Shown here in pieces: positions 1 through 5,336 of a stretch of 9,394 nucleotides of DNA. Within the stretch, counting starts at the first letter, position 1. Each line of letters starts with the position of its first letter. The notes beneath the pieces are model-generated. The model was not told the origin of the DNA and did no database searches. It saw nothing but the letters and a program-made list of their open reading frames with translations. The stretch is from positions 1 to 9,394 of the forward strand of contig JAESQZ010000166.1 in the NCBI GenBank assembly GCA_016764955.1, written 5' to 3'. Position numbers and translations under genes: made by a program. The stretch comes from Deltaproteobacteria bacterium (GTDB lineage: Bacteria; Myxococcota; UBA727; JABDBI01).

Positions 1-7
1 CTTCGAA

Positions 8-316
8 CTAAATACTCTGAAATTGGTTAATTGAAACATCACCATCTGGAAAATGGGCCACAATTTTCAGCTGTCCCCCCATTGCCTCAATATAGCTACG
101 GAGCGTGGAAATATACATGTCTGTTCGTCGCTCGATTTGCGAAATATTAGCCTGTTTCGTTGACATAATTTCAGCCATACGCTCTTGGCTAAGATGTTTT
201 GCTTGACGCAGCTCCTGCATAGGCATTTCTGCTAGCATTTGTTTGGCCTTAGCTTCCGATGCAGCACGTGCATTAAGTGACATCTTGTTTTCTAGTTCTT
301 TAAATGGTTTAGCCAT
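8..316 (-). CDS. higA: XRE-family antitoxin of a HigBA-type toxin-antitoxin module
   Basis: This 102-aa protein is a DNA-binding antitoxin. A helix-turn-helix of the XRE/Cro type spans about residues 34-66 (ELRQAKHLSQERMAEIMSTK followed by QANISQIERR), and the tail after it (SYIEAMGGQLKIVAHFPDG, about 74-92) is typical of HigA-like antitoxins paired with Gp49/RelE toxins. By family knowledge it binds and neutralises the toxin and represses the shared promoter. The ATG at 316 has a strong ribosome site, GGGAGG on the minus strand at 333-328, about 11 nt upstream. It overlaps the end of the toxin gene by 8 bp, so the two are cotranscribed and probably translationally coupled. The strong site, compared with none for the toxin, would favour antitoxin excess. 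The family call is firm. The symbol is by family and gene order, not a proven orthologue. Confidence 0.88.
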   Translation of the reverse strand: MAKPFKELENKMSLNARAASEAKAKQMLAEMPMQELRQAKHLSQERMAEIMSTKQANISQIERRTDMYISTLRSYIEAMGGQLKIVAHFPDGDVSINQFQSI

Positions 317-680
317 GTGTTTTCTTACCTCCCTTTTTAAAAGTCTTCAGGTGCAAATCATAAATCTTATCGGCTTTTGGGACATATTCTTCATAAAATC
401 GCTTTTTGCCAGTCTTATCCCCACCTATCAATAGAACAGCTGCCCTATTTGGATCGAAAGCATAAAACACACGATAAGGCCTCCCCTTGTGCTGTGCCCT
501 AAGCTCTCTCATATGTGAATGACGAGACTGGCTAACGCCGGAACAATGCGGGAATGGAAGTGTTGGGCCTAACGCACGCAAAAGCTTTATTGAAGCACTT
601 ACGTCGATTTTCTCGCTCTCATTGAGCTCAGCCCACCATTCGTCAAATTCTTCAACCCGATCGACTTGCCACTCATGCAT
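309..680 (-). CDS. higB: RelE/HigB-like (Gp49 family) mRNA interferase toxin
   Basis: This 123-aa protein is a RelE-superfamily toxin of the phage-derived Gp49/HigB type, expected to cleave mRNA on the ribosome. Family marks are the N-terminal helical part (VEEFDEWWAELNESEK), the central LGPTLPFPHC...MRELRAQHKGRPYRVFYAF stretch (about 38-75) with Arg58, Arg67 and Arg70, and the basic C-terminal segment LIGGDKTGKKRFYEEYVPKA (about 84-103). It precedes its antitoxin, the HigBA order. The frame stays open upstream to a TTG at 698, but that lies inside the operator. The ATG at 680 sits exactly 6 nt after the -10 box, so it is chosen as the start. No Shine-Dalgarno sequence precedes it, so the message is probably leaderless. 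The gene appears intact, with no frameshift. Confidence 0.88.
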   Translation of the reverse strand: MHEWQVDRVEEFDEWWAELNESEKIDVSASIKLLRALGPTLPFPHCSGVSQSRHSHMRELRAQHKGRPYRVFYAFDPNRAAVLLIGGDKTGKKRFYEEYVPKADKIYDLHLKTFKKGGKKTHG

Positions 681-686
681 GCCCAG

Positions 687-715
687 AATATAACTCAAGA
701 GTTATATAATGTCAA
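687..715 (-). promoter_or_regulatory. higBA promoter with operator palindrome in the spacer
   Basis: Read on the minus strand, TTGACA (715-710) is followed after exactly 17 nt by TATATT (692-687), a near-perfect sigma-70 promoter. The spacer carries the inverted repeat ATAACTC-TT-GAGTTAT, which extends to 9-bp arms around a 2-bp centre (688-707). This is the expected position for an operator where the HigA antitoxin would block RNA polymerase. The predicted transcription start falls on or next to the toxin ATG at 680. Promoter and palindrome are read directly; binding by HigA is inferred from how such modules autoregulate. Confidence 0.82.
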
Positions 716-1076
716 GCTTATAATTCTTAATTTTTCCTAGGCCTTGCCCCCCACTTTTCAAGCGACTCTAGACTAGATAGAATCCAGAAATCTATGAATT
801 CCAATTATTACAACCCAATTATTTCCGCTCATTTCTTGCCTTTTTTTGAGCTGTGGAGGCCTTCCGCCTCTCCAAGAACATAGGTATGAAGAAAACTATA
901 AACCGTATTACAAAACTGTTTTTCCAAATCGCGAGATAACCAAGGTTCTGGCTATCCCTTCTCCAGAAAATTCATTCCTGGTTCTAGCGAATTCTTTCAA
1001 GCCATCAAGTCCCGCCACTTCTAGACCTGTTATTTATCAAGAAGTCTTTGAGTGAAGGTGCCGTGAAGTGAAGGTG
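716..1076. other. intergenic stretch without a convincing gene
   Basis: About 360 bases lie between the higBA promoter and the transposon end. The stretch contains a hairpin-capable sequence (GGAGGC, loop CTTCC, GCCTCTCC, at about 855-873). It also has a 69-codon plus-strand open frame (846-1055) with no ribosome site or recognisable domain, and on the minus strand a stop-bounded peptide of roughly 40 codons (about 1033-910) with no start codon. Just before the transposon end the 11-bp sequence GTGAAGGTGCC occurs twice (1052-1062 and 1074-1084). The second copy runs into the inverted repeat, so this may be a partial extra copy of the element end. No gene is called here. Confidence 0.6.
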
Positions 1077-1102
1077 AAGGTGCCAGGCACTACAGGTTAA
1101 CA
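1077..1102 (+). repeat. left 26-bp inverted repeat of RAYT element
   Basis: The sequence beginning AAGGTGCCAGGCACTACAGG is the exact reverse complement, over 26 bp, of 2067-2092. It contains a small palindrome GTGCC-A-GGCAC, the kind of hairpin that REP-associated tyrosine transposases recognise. It overlaps the 3' end of the transposase gene, including its TAA stop (1099-1097). Confidence 0.9.
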
Positions 1103-2030
1103 GCTTAGTGACTCTATAATTTGTTGACAGACTGGCTCAAAGCCTCTGCGCCCAAAACTCTGTTTTGTTCGGGATAAGCTTACGGTAACGTTACTATGCG
1201 TGGTAGCCAAGCAGCTCGCTATCTCCTCAGTGGATAGTTTAGTATGATACTTAATAAGATGCATGGCCACTAAACGTGGCGTGTTAGGTTTTCCAGGCAG
1301 CGTAGTCAGTAATGTATTGAGATGAACATCATAAAATTTGGCAGTTGCTTCAATAATCTCACTAGGCTCTAGGTGGCAGGAAGGTATTCTGGTTGGAAAT
1401 CCCAAGTGTGAAACATAATGTTTGAAATCTTTGCTACCCAAAACCGACGGGAGCTTCCTAACGTCGTAGTATTCCTCTAATATTGATCTTCGTTTACTTT
1501 CAACAAATTGACGAAAAGCTTCTATAGATTTATCAAAAGATGACCGGCGAAATATTTCGTTTGTAAATAGCCAAGTCGGTTTTGGTGCTGTACCTACGAA
1601 AGCAGGATAGCTCGACCACTCATACTGATTCAGGCATACTAACAATTTTTGCTTTAATAGGGTTATTGTGAATATAGCGGCTCAATTCAACTAAGTATGA
1701 ATCCGCATCAATTACAATGGATTTATATCGCCCACGAAATAGAGGCCCATCCCGTTTTTCCATTTTATTAAATTTGCGTGTGTACAGACCAATTAAATCT
1801 CGCATACCTTCGCTAAGGCCATCTTCTGGGGTTCGTACTAAAAGGTGGAAGTGGTTGCCCATTAAACAGTAACTGTGAAACTCAATACCATGGACAGCCG
1901 ACACTTCTGCCATTATTTCTAAAAAGAGTTCATAATGAACTTCTGATTTAAATACTGGCTGTCGAGCAGCTCCACGGTTCATGATATGGTACCAAGCATT
2001 TTGGAAACGAATACGAGTTCCTCTAGGCAT
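1097..2030 (-). pseudogene. REP-associated tyrosine transposase (Y1/HUH), frameshifted
   Basis: Two overlapping frames together make one transposase of about 310 aa. The first (2030-1620, 136 aa) starts MPRGTRIRFQNAWYHIMNRG and holds the HUH motif His60-Phe-His62 in MGNHFHLLV, the likely nucleophile Tyr83 (LIGLYTRKFN), the LFRGRYKSI stretch, and RYIHNNPIKAKIVSMPE. The second (1645-1097) continues with QYEWSSYPAFVG and ends in a DnaA-domain-IV-like helix-turn-helix (AMHLIKYHTKLSTEEIASCL...VTVSLSRTKQSF), a known C-terminal extension of this family. Between them the reading slips: MPE-SV-stop in one frame, QYEW in the next. Removing one T near 1630-1627 restores MPEQYEWSSY. No slippery heptamer is visible, so decay (or a base-calling error) is likelier than programmed frameshifting. 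A TTG at 2039 could extend the start, but MPRG is the usual family start. Confidence 0.85.
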
Positions 2031-2066
2031 AATGGCCAAACCATTAGCTTCAGGAAATTAATCGCT

Positions 2067-2092
2067 TGTTAACCTGTAGTGCCTGGCACCTT
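2067..2092 (-). repeat. right 26-bp inverted repeat of RAYT element
   Basis: This is an exact inverted copy of 1077-1102, lying 37 bp upstream of the transposase ATG. Its hairpin GTGCC-T-GGCAC is followed on the plus strand by a T-rich run (TTTATTTATT), so it might also act as a weak terminator for plus-strand transcripts. Confidence 0.9.
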
Positions 2093-2100
2093 TATTTATT

Positions 2101-2251
2101 CAGGCAAATGCCAATCAGATTCTTAAGGAGGAGAGCAGACAAGCAGCGGAGATGTTTAGTTGGGAGATAGCACCTAGCTGAGGGAGCCGTACGCTTATTT
2201 GATGAAGATGCACTAACTGACCCGCTTCATTCAGAGAGAGTATTCAACTGA
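2101..2251 (+). pseudogene. 3' remnant of an unidentified gene, frameshifted
   Basis: Directly after the right transposon repeat the plus strand reads QANANQILKEESRQAAEMFS then WEIAPS and a stop (2101-2181). The next frame (from 2171) reads HLAEGAVRLFDEDALTDPLH then SERVFN and a stop at 2251. Joined by one frameshift near 2170 they make a continuous helical, charged, protein-like C-terminus of about 50 aa without a start. It abuts the transposon, so its 5' part may have been lost or displaced by that element; nothing recognisable remains on the left side. It converges with and overlaps the 3' end of the ankyrin gene by 25 bp. The family is not recognised, and chance coding-like sequence cannot be excluded. 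Confidence 0.35.
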
Positions 2252-3531
2252 TTTCGAAGCGCAGAAAGCCTACTATAGTAGGGCTCACCTAGCCCATCGA
2301 GAATTCCTGTAGATTGGGGGTTAACTCTCTTAGCCAAGCGGTTAAATGCTTCCATTGGGAGTGAAGGCGAAAAATTATATTTCTTCACCCCCAAGCTAGT
2401 AGTTCGGTGAGATTCTTCATAAATATTTATCAAACTACCAATATGACTTGCAAGTGTTTCAAAATCAGGGTCTGTGCTACCTGCGGAGACCCAACTATCA
2501 AGCTCTTCTTGAAACGCATTAAGCAACAGCCCGTGTGCCTCTATCCCTATTCCCCGTTGTAACATCTCAGCTCTTGTGCTAGCATCTACATAACGAAAGG
2601 TTGACGTTAAAGCGTTTAACCAACCCTTTTCGACCATAGCACTCAAAATAGTTTGGCCTCTTAAATTATCCGTAAGCGGTGTGTCTAAATGAAGTCCCTT
2701 CGCTAATAGCCGGATTAATATATCGGGGCGATTTCCTCGGATTACAGCCTCTGCCAGGCACATATTACAGTATCCTGGCTGGAAATCGTTTTCCGGTAGC
2801 CAGGTAGGCAAGTTCACATTAGGGTTTCCGCCCATCTCTCGCTTTAATAGTGATAACATTAGCTCGAATTTAGCATCAGAGGCTAGTAGTGCGAATATAG
2901 TGACCCGAGGAGCGTCAGGAGGCATTTCATTATATTCGTATTCCTTATTAGGGCTCAATTGAAGCCCATGCTCCAATAATATATTTAAGATAGGCTCTGC
3001 TTCAGAATCAGGCGTAGACGTAAAAGGATTACTAAGACTATTAACCCGAAACAATTTAGATACCAATTCTAGATAAATTGCTTCTGTAACATCACTCACC
3101 TTCGCTCCATGTCCCAGTAATAGTTCAAGTGCCGGCTTCTCTCTTCTCATCACTGCCACCTGAAGCAAGCTTTTCCTCGGCCAAAAGAGATGATCGTTAG
3201 GAAAGCGATAATTGGGATCAGCACCCGCTTCAATAAGTTCGCGCAACTCTTCTAAAGTACAATGAGGGTTTCGCATGTGAGTCTGAAGCTGCAAATTCAG
3301 AAGTACTCTCTTCAAATCCTGTTTTTCGGACGGGCCAACCTGTAAAAGTAGTTTAGGAAACCCCCTTTCTGTTATTGAAGGATCATTTATATAAATATTT
3401 CCATCTAGGTGATTCTTAATGGTCACTATTCGCCTGTCTATAAGACTTAAAGACACTTTTTCACCTGAATTGGGGTTGTTAATAAATCCGACAATATTTT
3501 GTTTAACATCAGTTGTCCAATTTTCTATCAT
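2227..3531 (-). CDS. ankyrin-repeat protein, 434 aa
   Basis: This protein contains several degenerate ankyrin units, which are protein-protein interaction helices. The clearest is at residues 92-144 (TLEELRELIEAGADPNYR, then SLLQVAVMRREKPALELLLG and HGAKV). Others lie at about 178-191 (ILNILLEHGLQL), 210-239 (TIFALLASDAKFELMLSLLK), 258-284 (LAEAVIRGNRPDILIRLLAK) and 292-314 (QTILSAMVEKGWL). The first 85 residues and the last 100 or so match nothing known to me. There is no signal peptide or membrane segment. The start lies 6 nt after the stop of the upstream gene (TAA, AAAGGA, ATG). The ribosome site is directly against the ATG, so translation probably depends on coupling with the upstream gene. 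Ankyrin proteins of this kind are often secreted effectors in intracellular bacteria; that role is inferred here. Confidence 0.8.
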   Translation of the reverse strand: MIENWTTDVKQNIVGFINNPNSGEKVSLSLIDRRIVTIKNHLDGNIYINDPSITERGFPKLLLQVGPSEKQDLKRVLLNLQLQTHMRNPHCTLEELRELIEAGADPNYRFPNDHLFWPRKSLLQVAVMRREKPALELLLGHGAKVSDVTEAIYLELVSKLFRVNSLSNPFTSTPDSEAEPILNILLEHGLQLSPNKEYEYNEMPPDAPRVTIFALLASDAKFELMLSLLKREMGGNPNVNLPTWLPENDFQPGYCNMCLAEAVIRGNRPDILIRLLAKGLHLDTPLTDNLRGQTILSAMVEKGWLNALTSTFRYVDASTRAEMLQRGIGIEAHGLLLNAFQEELDSWVSAGSTDPDFETLASHIGSLINIYEESHRTTSLGVKKYNFSPSLPMEAFNRLAKRVNPQSTGILDGLGEPYYSRLSALRNQLNTLSE

Positions 3532-3537
3532 TCCTTT

Positions 3538-4794
3538 TTACTGTGAAACTTTTTTTAGAAGCTCTATGACTTCTGTGATTTTTATTCTTACCCAAAGTCT
3601 TGCTTGATTATTTTCGTTATCAGCTGTTTTGTTTTCGGGTTTTGCCTTTAAGAGGTTTTCGAACACTGCCTGTAAGCTATTTAACTTATCTGTACTATTG
3701 TCTATACCTGAAAGAAGTCTATGTCGTATATCTACTGAATCAGAGGTGATGGAGGATAGCAGTTGTTCCAGCGCTGCATCATTGCCCTCATATTTTTGTT
3801 TAAGAGTACTCTCGAGTCTACTAGGATCCATATTGAGGTAAGCTAAAAAATTCTTAGGAAGAGCAGCTGCCGACGAGTTCACCCTATTCCACTCCTCAGC
3901 TCTCTTTGTTTCATCTACAGCATCTGCTCCAGCCCCTGCAACTGGGGCACTAGAATGTAAAGTATTATGAGAAGAAGCAGCTGCCGATGATCCCAGCATC
4001 TCTGCTGTATCTCCAGGCTCTGCTCCAGCCCTTGCAACTGCTCCAGCCCCTGCAACTGGGGCACTATGGCGAAAAAATGGATGGTTAGCCATGCCAGCTT
4101 TGTCTAAGTCGTCTTGTAATGTACCGTCTTCTTTGACTTTTAGTGCTGGCCTCCAGCCTATACGAGGGCTGGGATTAGCTCGATTGTGTTCAGCTATCTC
4201 CTGGTTATGCCTAAGTGCTGTCAGGGTCTGAATGTTAAATGAATAGGAGTTCTTAGCCCTGTTACAGGTCCCGGTCATCACTAAGTTTAAATCTGAGTCA
4301 TTATTATCAGGATCTTGAAAAATCGAAACCTCTGCCTGAGAGGACCCCTCTGTTCCTAATTTCATTTTAAGATATGCTATATGGTTTTGCAATGCCTCTA
4401 TTGCTGCAGCGGTGATCCCACCTGTACTTGCTGGATATTGAGGGGGGAGTTGAGATAGTGGCTGTCCGTCACCTGATGATTGAAACTCGTCTACTGCTTC
4501 TTTAGCTTCATTAACGCTAGGAGAAGAAGCCGCTGCTTGAACCACATCATCACGTCCACGGATTGCTGCTGCTAACAATTCGGGAGCTTTACCCCCTATC
4601 ATCTTTGCCGCTTCAAGCAAAGTTTTGCCTCCATACTTCTCATGCTTAGAATCAAATATTTGATTTGGATCAGCACCTTTTTTTATTAATTTAAGTATGT
4701 TCGAGAAATTCACATCGGGGTAGTCCATTTCATCTTTAAGTGTATGATTTCTGTCTACAACTCTAGATTTATCGTATTCTAAACTAGCTTTCAT
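3538..4794 (-). CDS. 418-aa protein with one ankyrin-like unit and APVAGAGA linkers
   Basis: The N-terminus has one degenerate ankyrin unit (about 27-89: NILKLIKKGADPNQIF, KTLLEAAKMIGGKAPELLAA). A short coiled region follows at about 127-147 (AAAIEALQNHIAYLKMKLG), then an unassigned segment (150-240). Two Ala/Gly-rich linkers start SAPVAGAGA (244-258 and 282-292), and a helical C-terminus (310-418) carries leucine heptads and ends ITEVIELLKKVSQ. There is no signal peptide or transmembrane helix. The ATG at 4794 has a good ribosome site, AAGGA, 7-8 nt upstream. It is the first gene of a two-gene unit with the 434-aa ankyrin protein. Its start codon overlaps (ATGA) the end of an IS3-type orfA remnant, so its upstream region is transposon-derived. 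Function unknown; an effector-like or scaffolding role is only a guess. Confidence 0.75.
   Translation of the reverse strand: MKASLEYDKSRVVDRNHTLKDEMDYPDVNFSNILKLIKKGADPNQIFDSKHEKYGGKTLLEAAKMIGGKAPELLAAAIRGRDDVVQAAASSPSVNEAKEAVDEFQSSGDGQPLSQLPPQYPASTGGITAAAIEALQNHIAYLKMKLGTEGSSQAEVSIFQDPDNNDSDLNLVMTGTCNRAKNSYSFNIQTLTALRHNQEIAEHNRANPSPRIGWRPALKVKEDGTLQDDLDKAGMANHPFFRHSAPVAGAGAVARAGAEPGDTAEMLGSSAAASSHNTLHSSAPVAGAGADAVDETKRAEEWNRVNSSAAALPKNFLAYLNMDPSRLESTLKQKYEGNDAALEQLLSSITSDSVDIRHRLLSGIDNSTDKLNSLQAVFENLLKAKPENKTADNENNQARLWVRIKITEVIELLKKVSQ
3926..4066 (-). repeat. internal direct repeats coding for APVAGAGA
   Basis: A 27-bp sequence (starting GCTCCAGCCCCTGCAACTGG on the plus strand) occurs identically at 3926-3952 and 4040-4066, with a third diverged copy beginning at 4022 (GCTCCAGCCCTTGCAACTG). 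Each encodes the APVAGAGA-type linker. The identity points to recent internal duplication or gene conversion. Confidence 0.85.
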
Positions 4795-4828
4795 TTCGAT
4801 ATTCCTTTTGCTGCATCACGCAAGAATA

Positions 4829-4837
4829 AGTATAGCA
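4829..4837 (-). promoter_or_regulatory. candidate extended -10 promoter of the ankyrin gene pair
   Basis: On the minus strand, TGC-TATACT forms an extended -10 element (TGn followed by a near-consensus hexamer, 4837-4829). It would start transcription near 4822, about 28 nt before the ATG at 4794. No good -35 box is seen at the right distance, which extended -10 promoters can tolerate. It lies within the IS3-type remnant, so the promoter may have come with the transposon or formed from it. Confidence 0.45.
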
Positions 4838-4864
4838 TAATTTGTGCCCATTCAGTGGGTTGGC

Positions 4865-4978
4865 TTAAGCGGTTGATAACCAGCGCAATTCAGACTGGTT
4901 GAGATGAGCTCGAATGGCCTCTAAAGCCACTTTTGTTCGGAAAGCATCCGTATGCTGCTGCCTAATTTTCTGAATCAT
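4865..4978 (-). pseudogene. IS3-family transposase orfA fragment, 37 aa
   Basis: This is the intact-frame part of the orfA remnant. It has the DAFRTKVALEAI motif of the helix-turn-helix that binds transposon ends, cut short after ELRWLSTA where orfA normally continues for a further 50-60 residues. It keeps its own start codon and ribosome site. It cannot encode a working transposase. Confidence 0.6.
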
Positions 4979-5247
4979 TTAATAACTCCAAATCCGGGTC
5001 ATTTTAGCCCTTAAAGTCCCCCTTAACCAGTGGTCCTAAATTTGGGGTGCGCTCATAGGAAATTCAAACGCCTTTTTCCGAATGTGCCTTTTACCAACCT
5101 TCCAGTTTGAGCCCGATTCCGGTCTAAATTTCTCAAAATCACCCTCAAAGAATGATCTTTGGATCCTCAATTCAGGCGAGGGGTCCGAGCTCATCAAAAA
5201 CACGCCTGTTTTCATGGCATTTTCCGATTTTTTCACAGGGGCCGGCC

Positions 5248-5268
5248 ATCCCGGGCTTGACCCGGGAT
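5248..5268. repeat. REP-type palindrome
   Basis: ATCCCGGG and CCCGGGAT form 8-bp arms around the loop CTTGA. The sequence matches the widely dispersed palindromes that read CATCCCGGGCTTGACCCGGG in many proteobacterial genomes and that yield the tell-tale false peptide HPGLDPGS when translated. It lies between divergently oriented units and could fold in RNA from either strand. Confidence 0.75.
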
Positions 5269-5303
5269 CTAGTAAAATTGTGAACTTTACACCCCAAGAG
5301 CCG

Positions 5304-5336
5304 CCTGTTTTAGCTTATAATGTAAGCATGGCAGAA
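5304..5336 (+). repeat. duplicated promoter/start region, copy 1
   Basis: The 18 bp CCTGTTTTAGCTTATAAT are identical to 7123-7140, and over 33 bp the two copies differ at only two positions. Homology continues more weakly into both coding regions. One difference changes the ATG here to AAG in the second copy. Confidence 0.85.
5316..5321 (+). promoter_or_regulatory. -10 box of the 588-aa gene, leaderless arrangement
   Basis: A perfect TATAAT sits exactly 6 nt before the ATG at 5328, so transcription would begin at or next to the start codon. No Shine-Dalgarno sequence precedes the ATG. No convincing -35 box is visible 16-18 nt upstream. The box is conserved in the duplicate at 7135-7140. The leaderless message is inferred from spacing. 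Confidence 0.5.

Larger units (their letters stand above)
1077..2092 (-). mobile_element. RAYT-type element (transposase flanked by inverted REP-like ends)
   Basis: This is a compact element of about 1,016 bp bounded by perfect 26-bp inverted repeats, each with an internal GTGCC-A-GGCAC hairpin, and filled by one Y1/HUH transposase gene on the minus strand. This is the organisation of REP-associated tyrosine transposase genes flanked by two REPs in inverted orientation. The perfect ends suggest relatively recent arrival or selection on the ends, while the frameshift in the transposase suggests it can no longer move itself. No target duplication can be confidently identified, as expected for this family. 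Confidence 0.78.
4791..5036 (-). mobile_element. remnant of an IS3-family insertion sequence, orfA end
   Basis: The minus strand has an ATG at 4978 with a ribosome site (GGAG at 4989-4986, 7 nt spacing). It opens a 37-aa frame, MIQKIRQQHTDAFRTKVALE AIRAHLNQSELRWLSTA, stopping at 4865. The F-x-x-KVALEAI core is the hallmark of the N-terminal helix-turn-helix of IS3-family orfA. One frameshift later the strand reads RLSQPTEWAQIMLYLFLRDA AKGISK and stops at 4791, resembling the PTQI...QLL..AA segment that follows in orfA. Upstream, GGACCACTGGTTAAGGGGGA (5035-5016) looks like an IS3-type terminal sequence. orfB and the other end are absent, so only the left end survives. The orfA start is fairly convincing; the extension to 4791 and the terminal repeat are less so. 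Confidence 0.55.
5037..5327. other. intergenic region between divergent units
   Basis: About 290 bases separate the IS3-type remnant from the start of the 588-aa gene. They hold the REP palindrome (5248-5268) and the -10 box (5316-5321). Both strands have open frames: the plus one extends the 588-aa gene upstream to 5082, and the minus one covers 5036-5236, 66 codons, with a GTG start. Neither has a ribosome site or known domain, and the plus-strand extension reads through the palindrome. It is treated as non-coding. Confidence 0.6.

Noticed and set aside
681..698. Longer toxin start at TTG 698
   Set aside because: That start lies inside the operator and -10 box, upstream of the predicted transcription start.
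846..1055. Plus-strand open frame of 69 codons
   Set aside because: No ribosome site or domain, and it begins within a hairpin sequence. Treated as non-coding.
1620..1645. Programmed ribosomal frameshift in the transposase
   Set aside because: No slippery heptamer or obvious downstream structure. A single extra base explains the break.
1030..2099. TTATTTAT at 1030-1037 and 2092-2099 as a target-site duplication
   Set aside because: The left copy is about 40 bp outside the inverted repeat, the sequence is simple, and this transposase family does not normally create such duplications.
4110..4320. Possible degenerate U-box-like segment in the 418-aa protein (residues about 160-228)
   Set aside because: A few spaced residues (MTGTC, SPRIGWRPAL) recall effector U-boxes, but the core glycine-histidine and proline pattern is missing. 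Too weak to claim.
5036..5236. Minus-strand open frame of 66 codons
   Set aside because: GTG start without a ribosome site, no recognised domain, ends against the IS3-type remnant. It could be a repeated non-coding sequence, so it is not called as a gene.
5082..5327. Upstream extension of the 588-aa protein giving 670 aa
   Set aside because: It runs through a REP palindrome (peptide HPGLDPGS) and has low resemblance to the rest. Homology with the duplicate covers the -10 box and ATG at 5328, so the shorter start is better supported.
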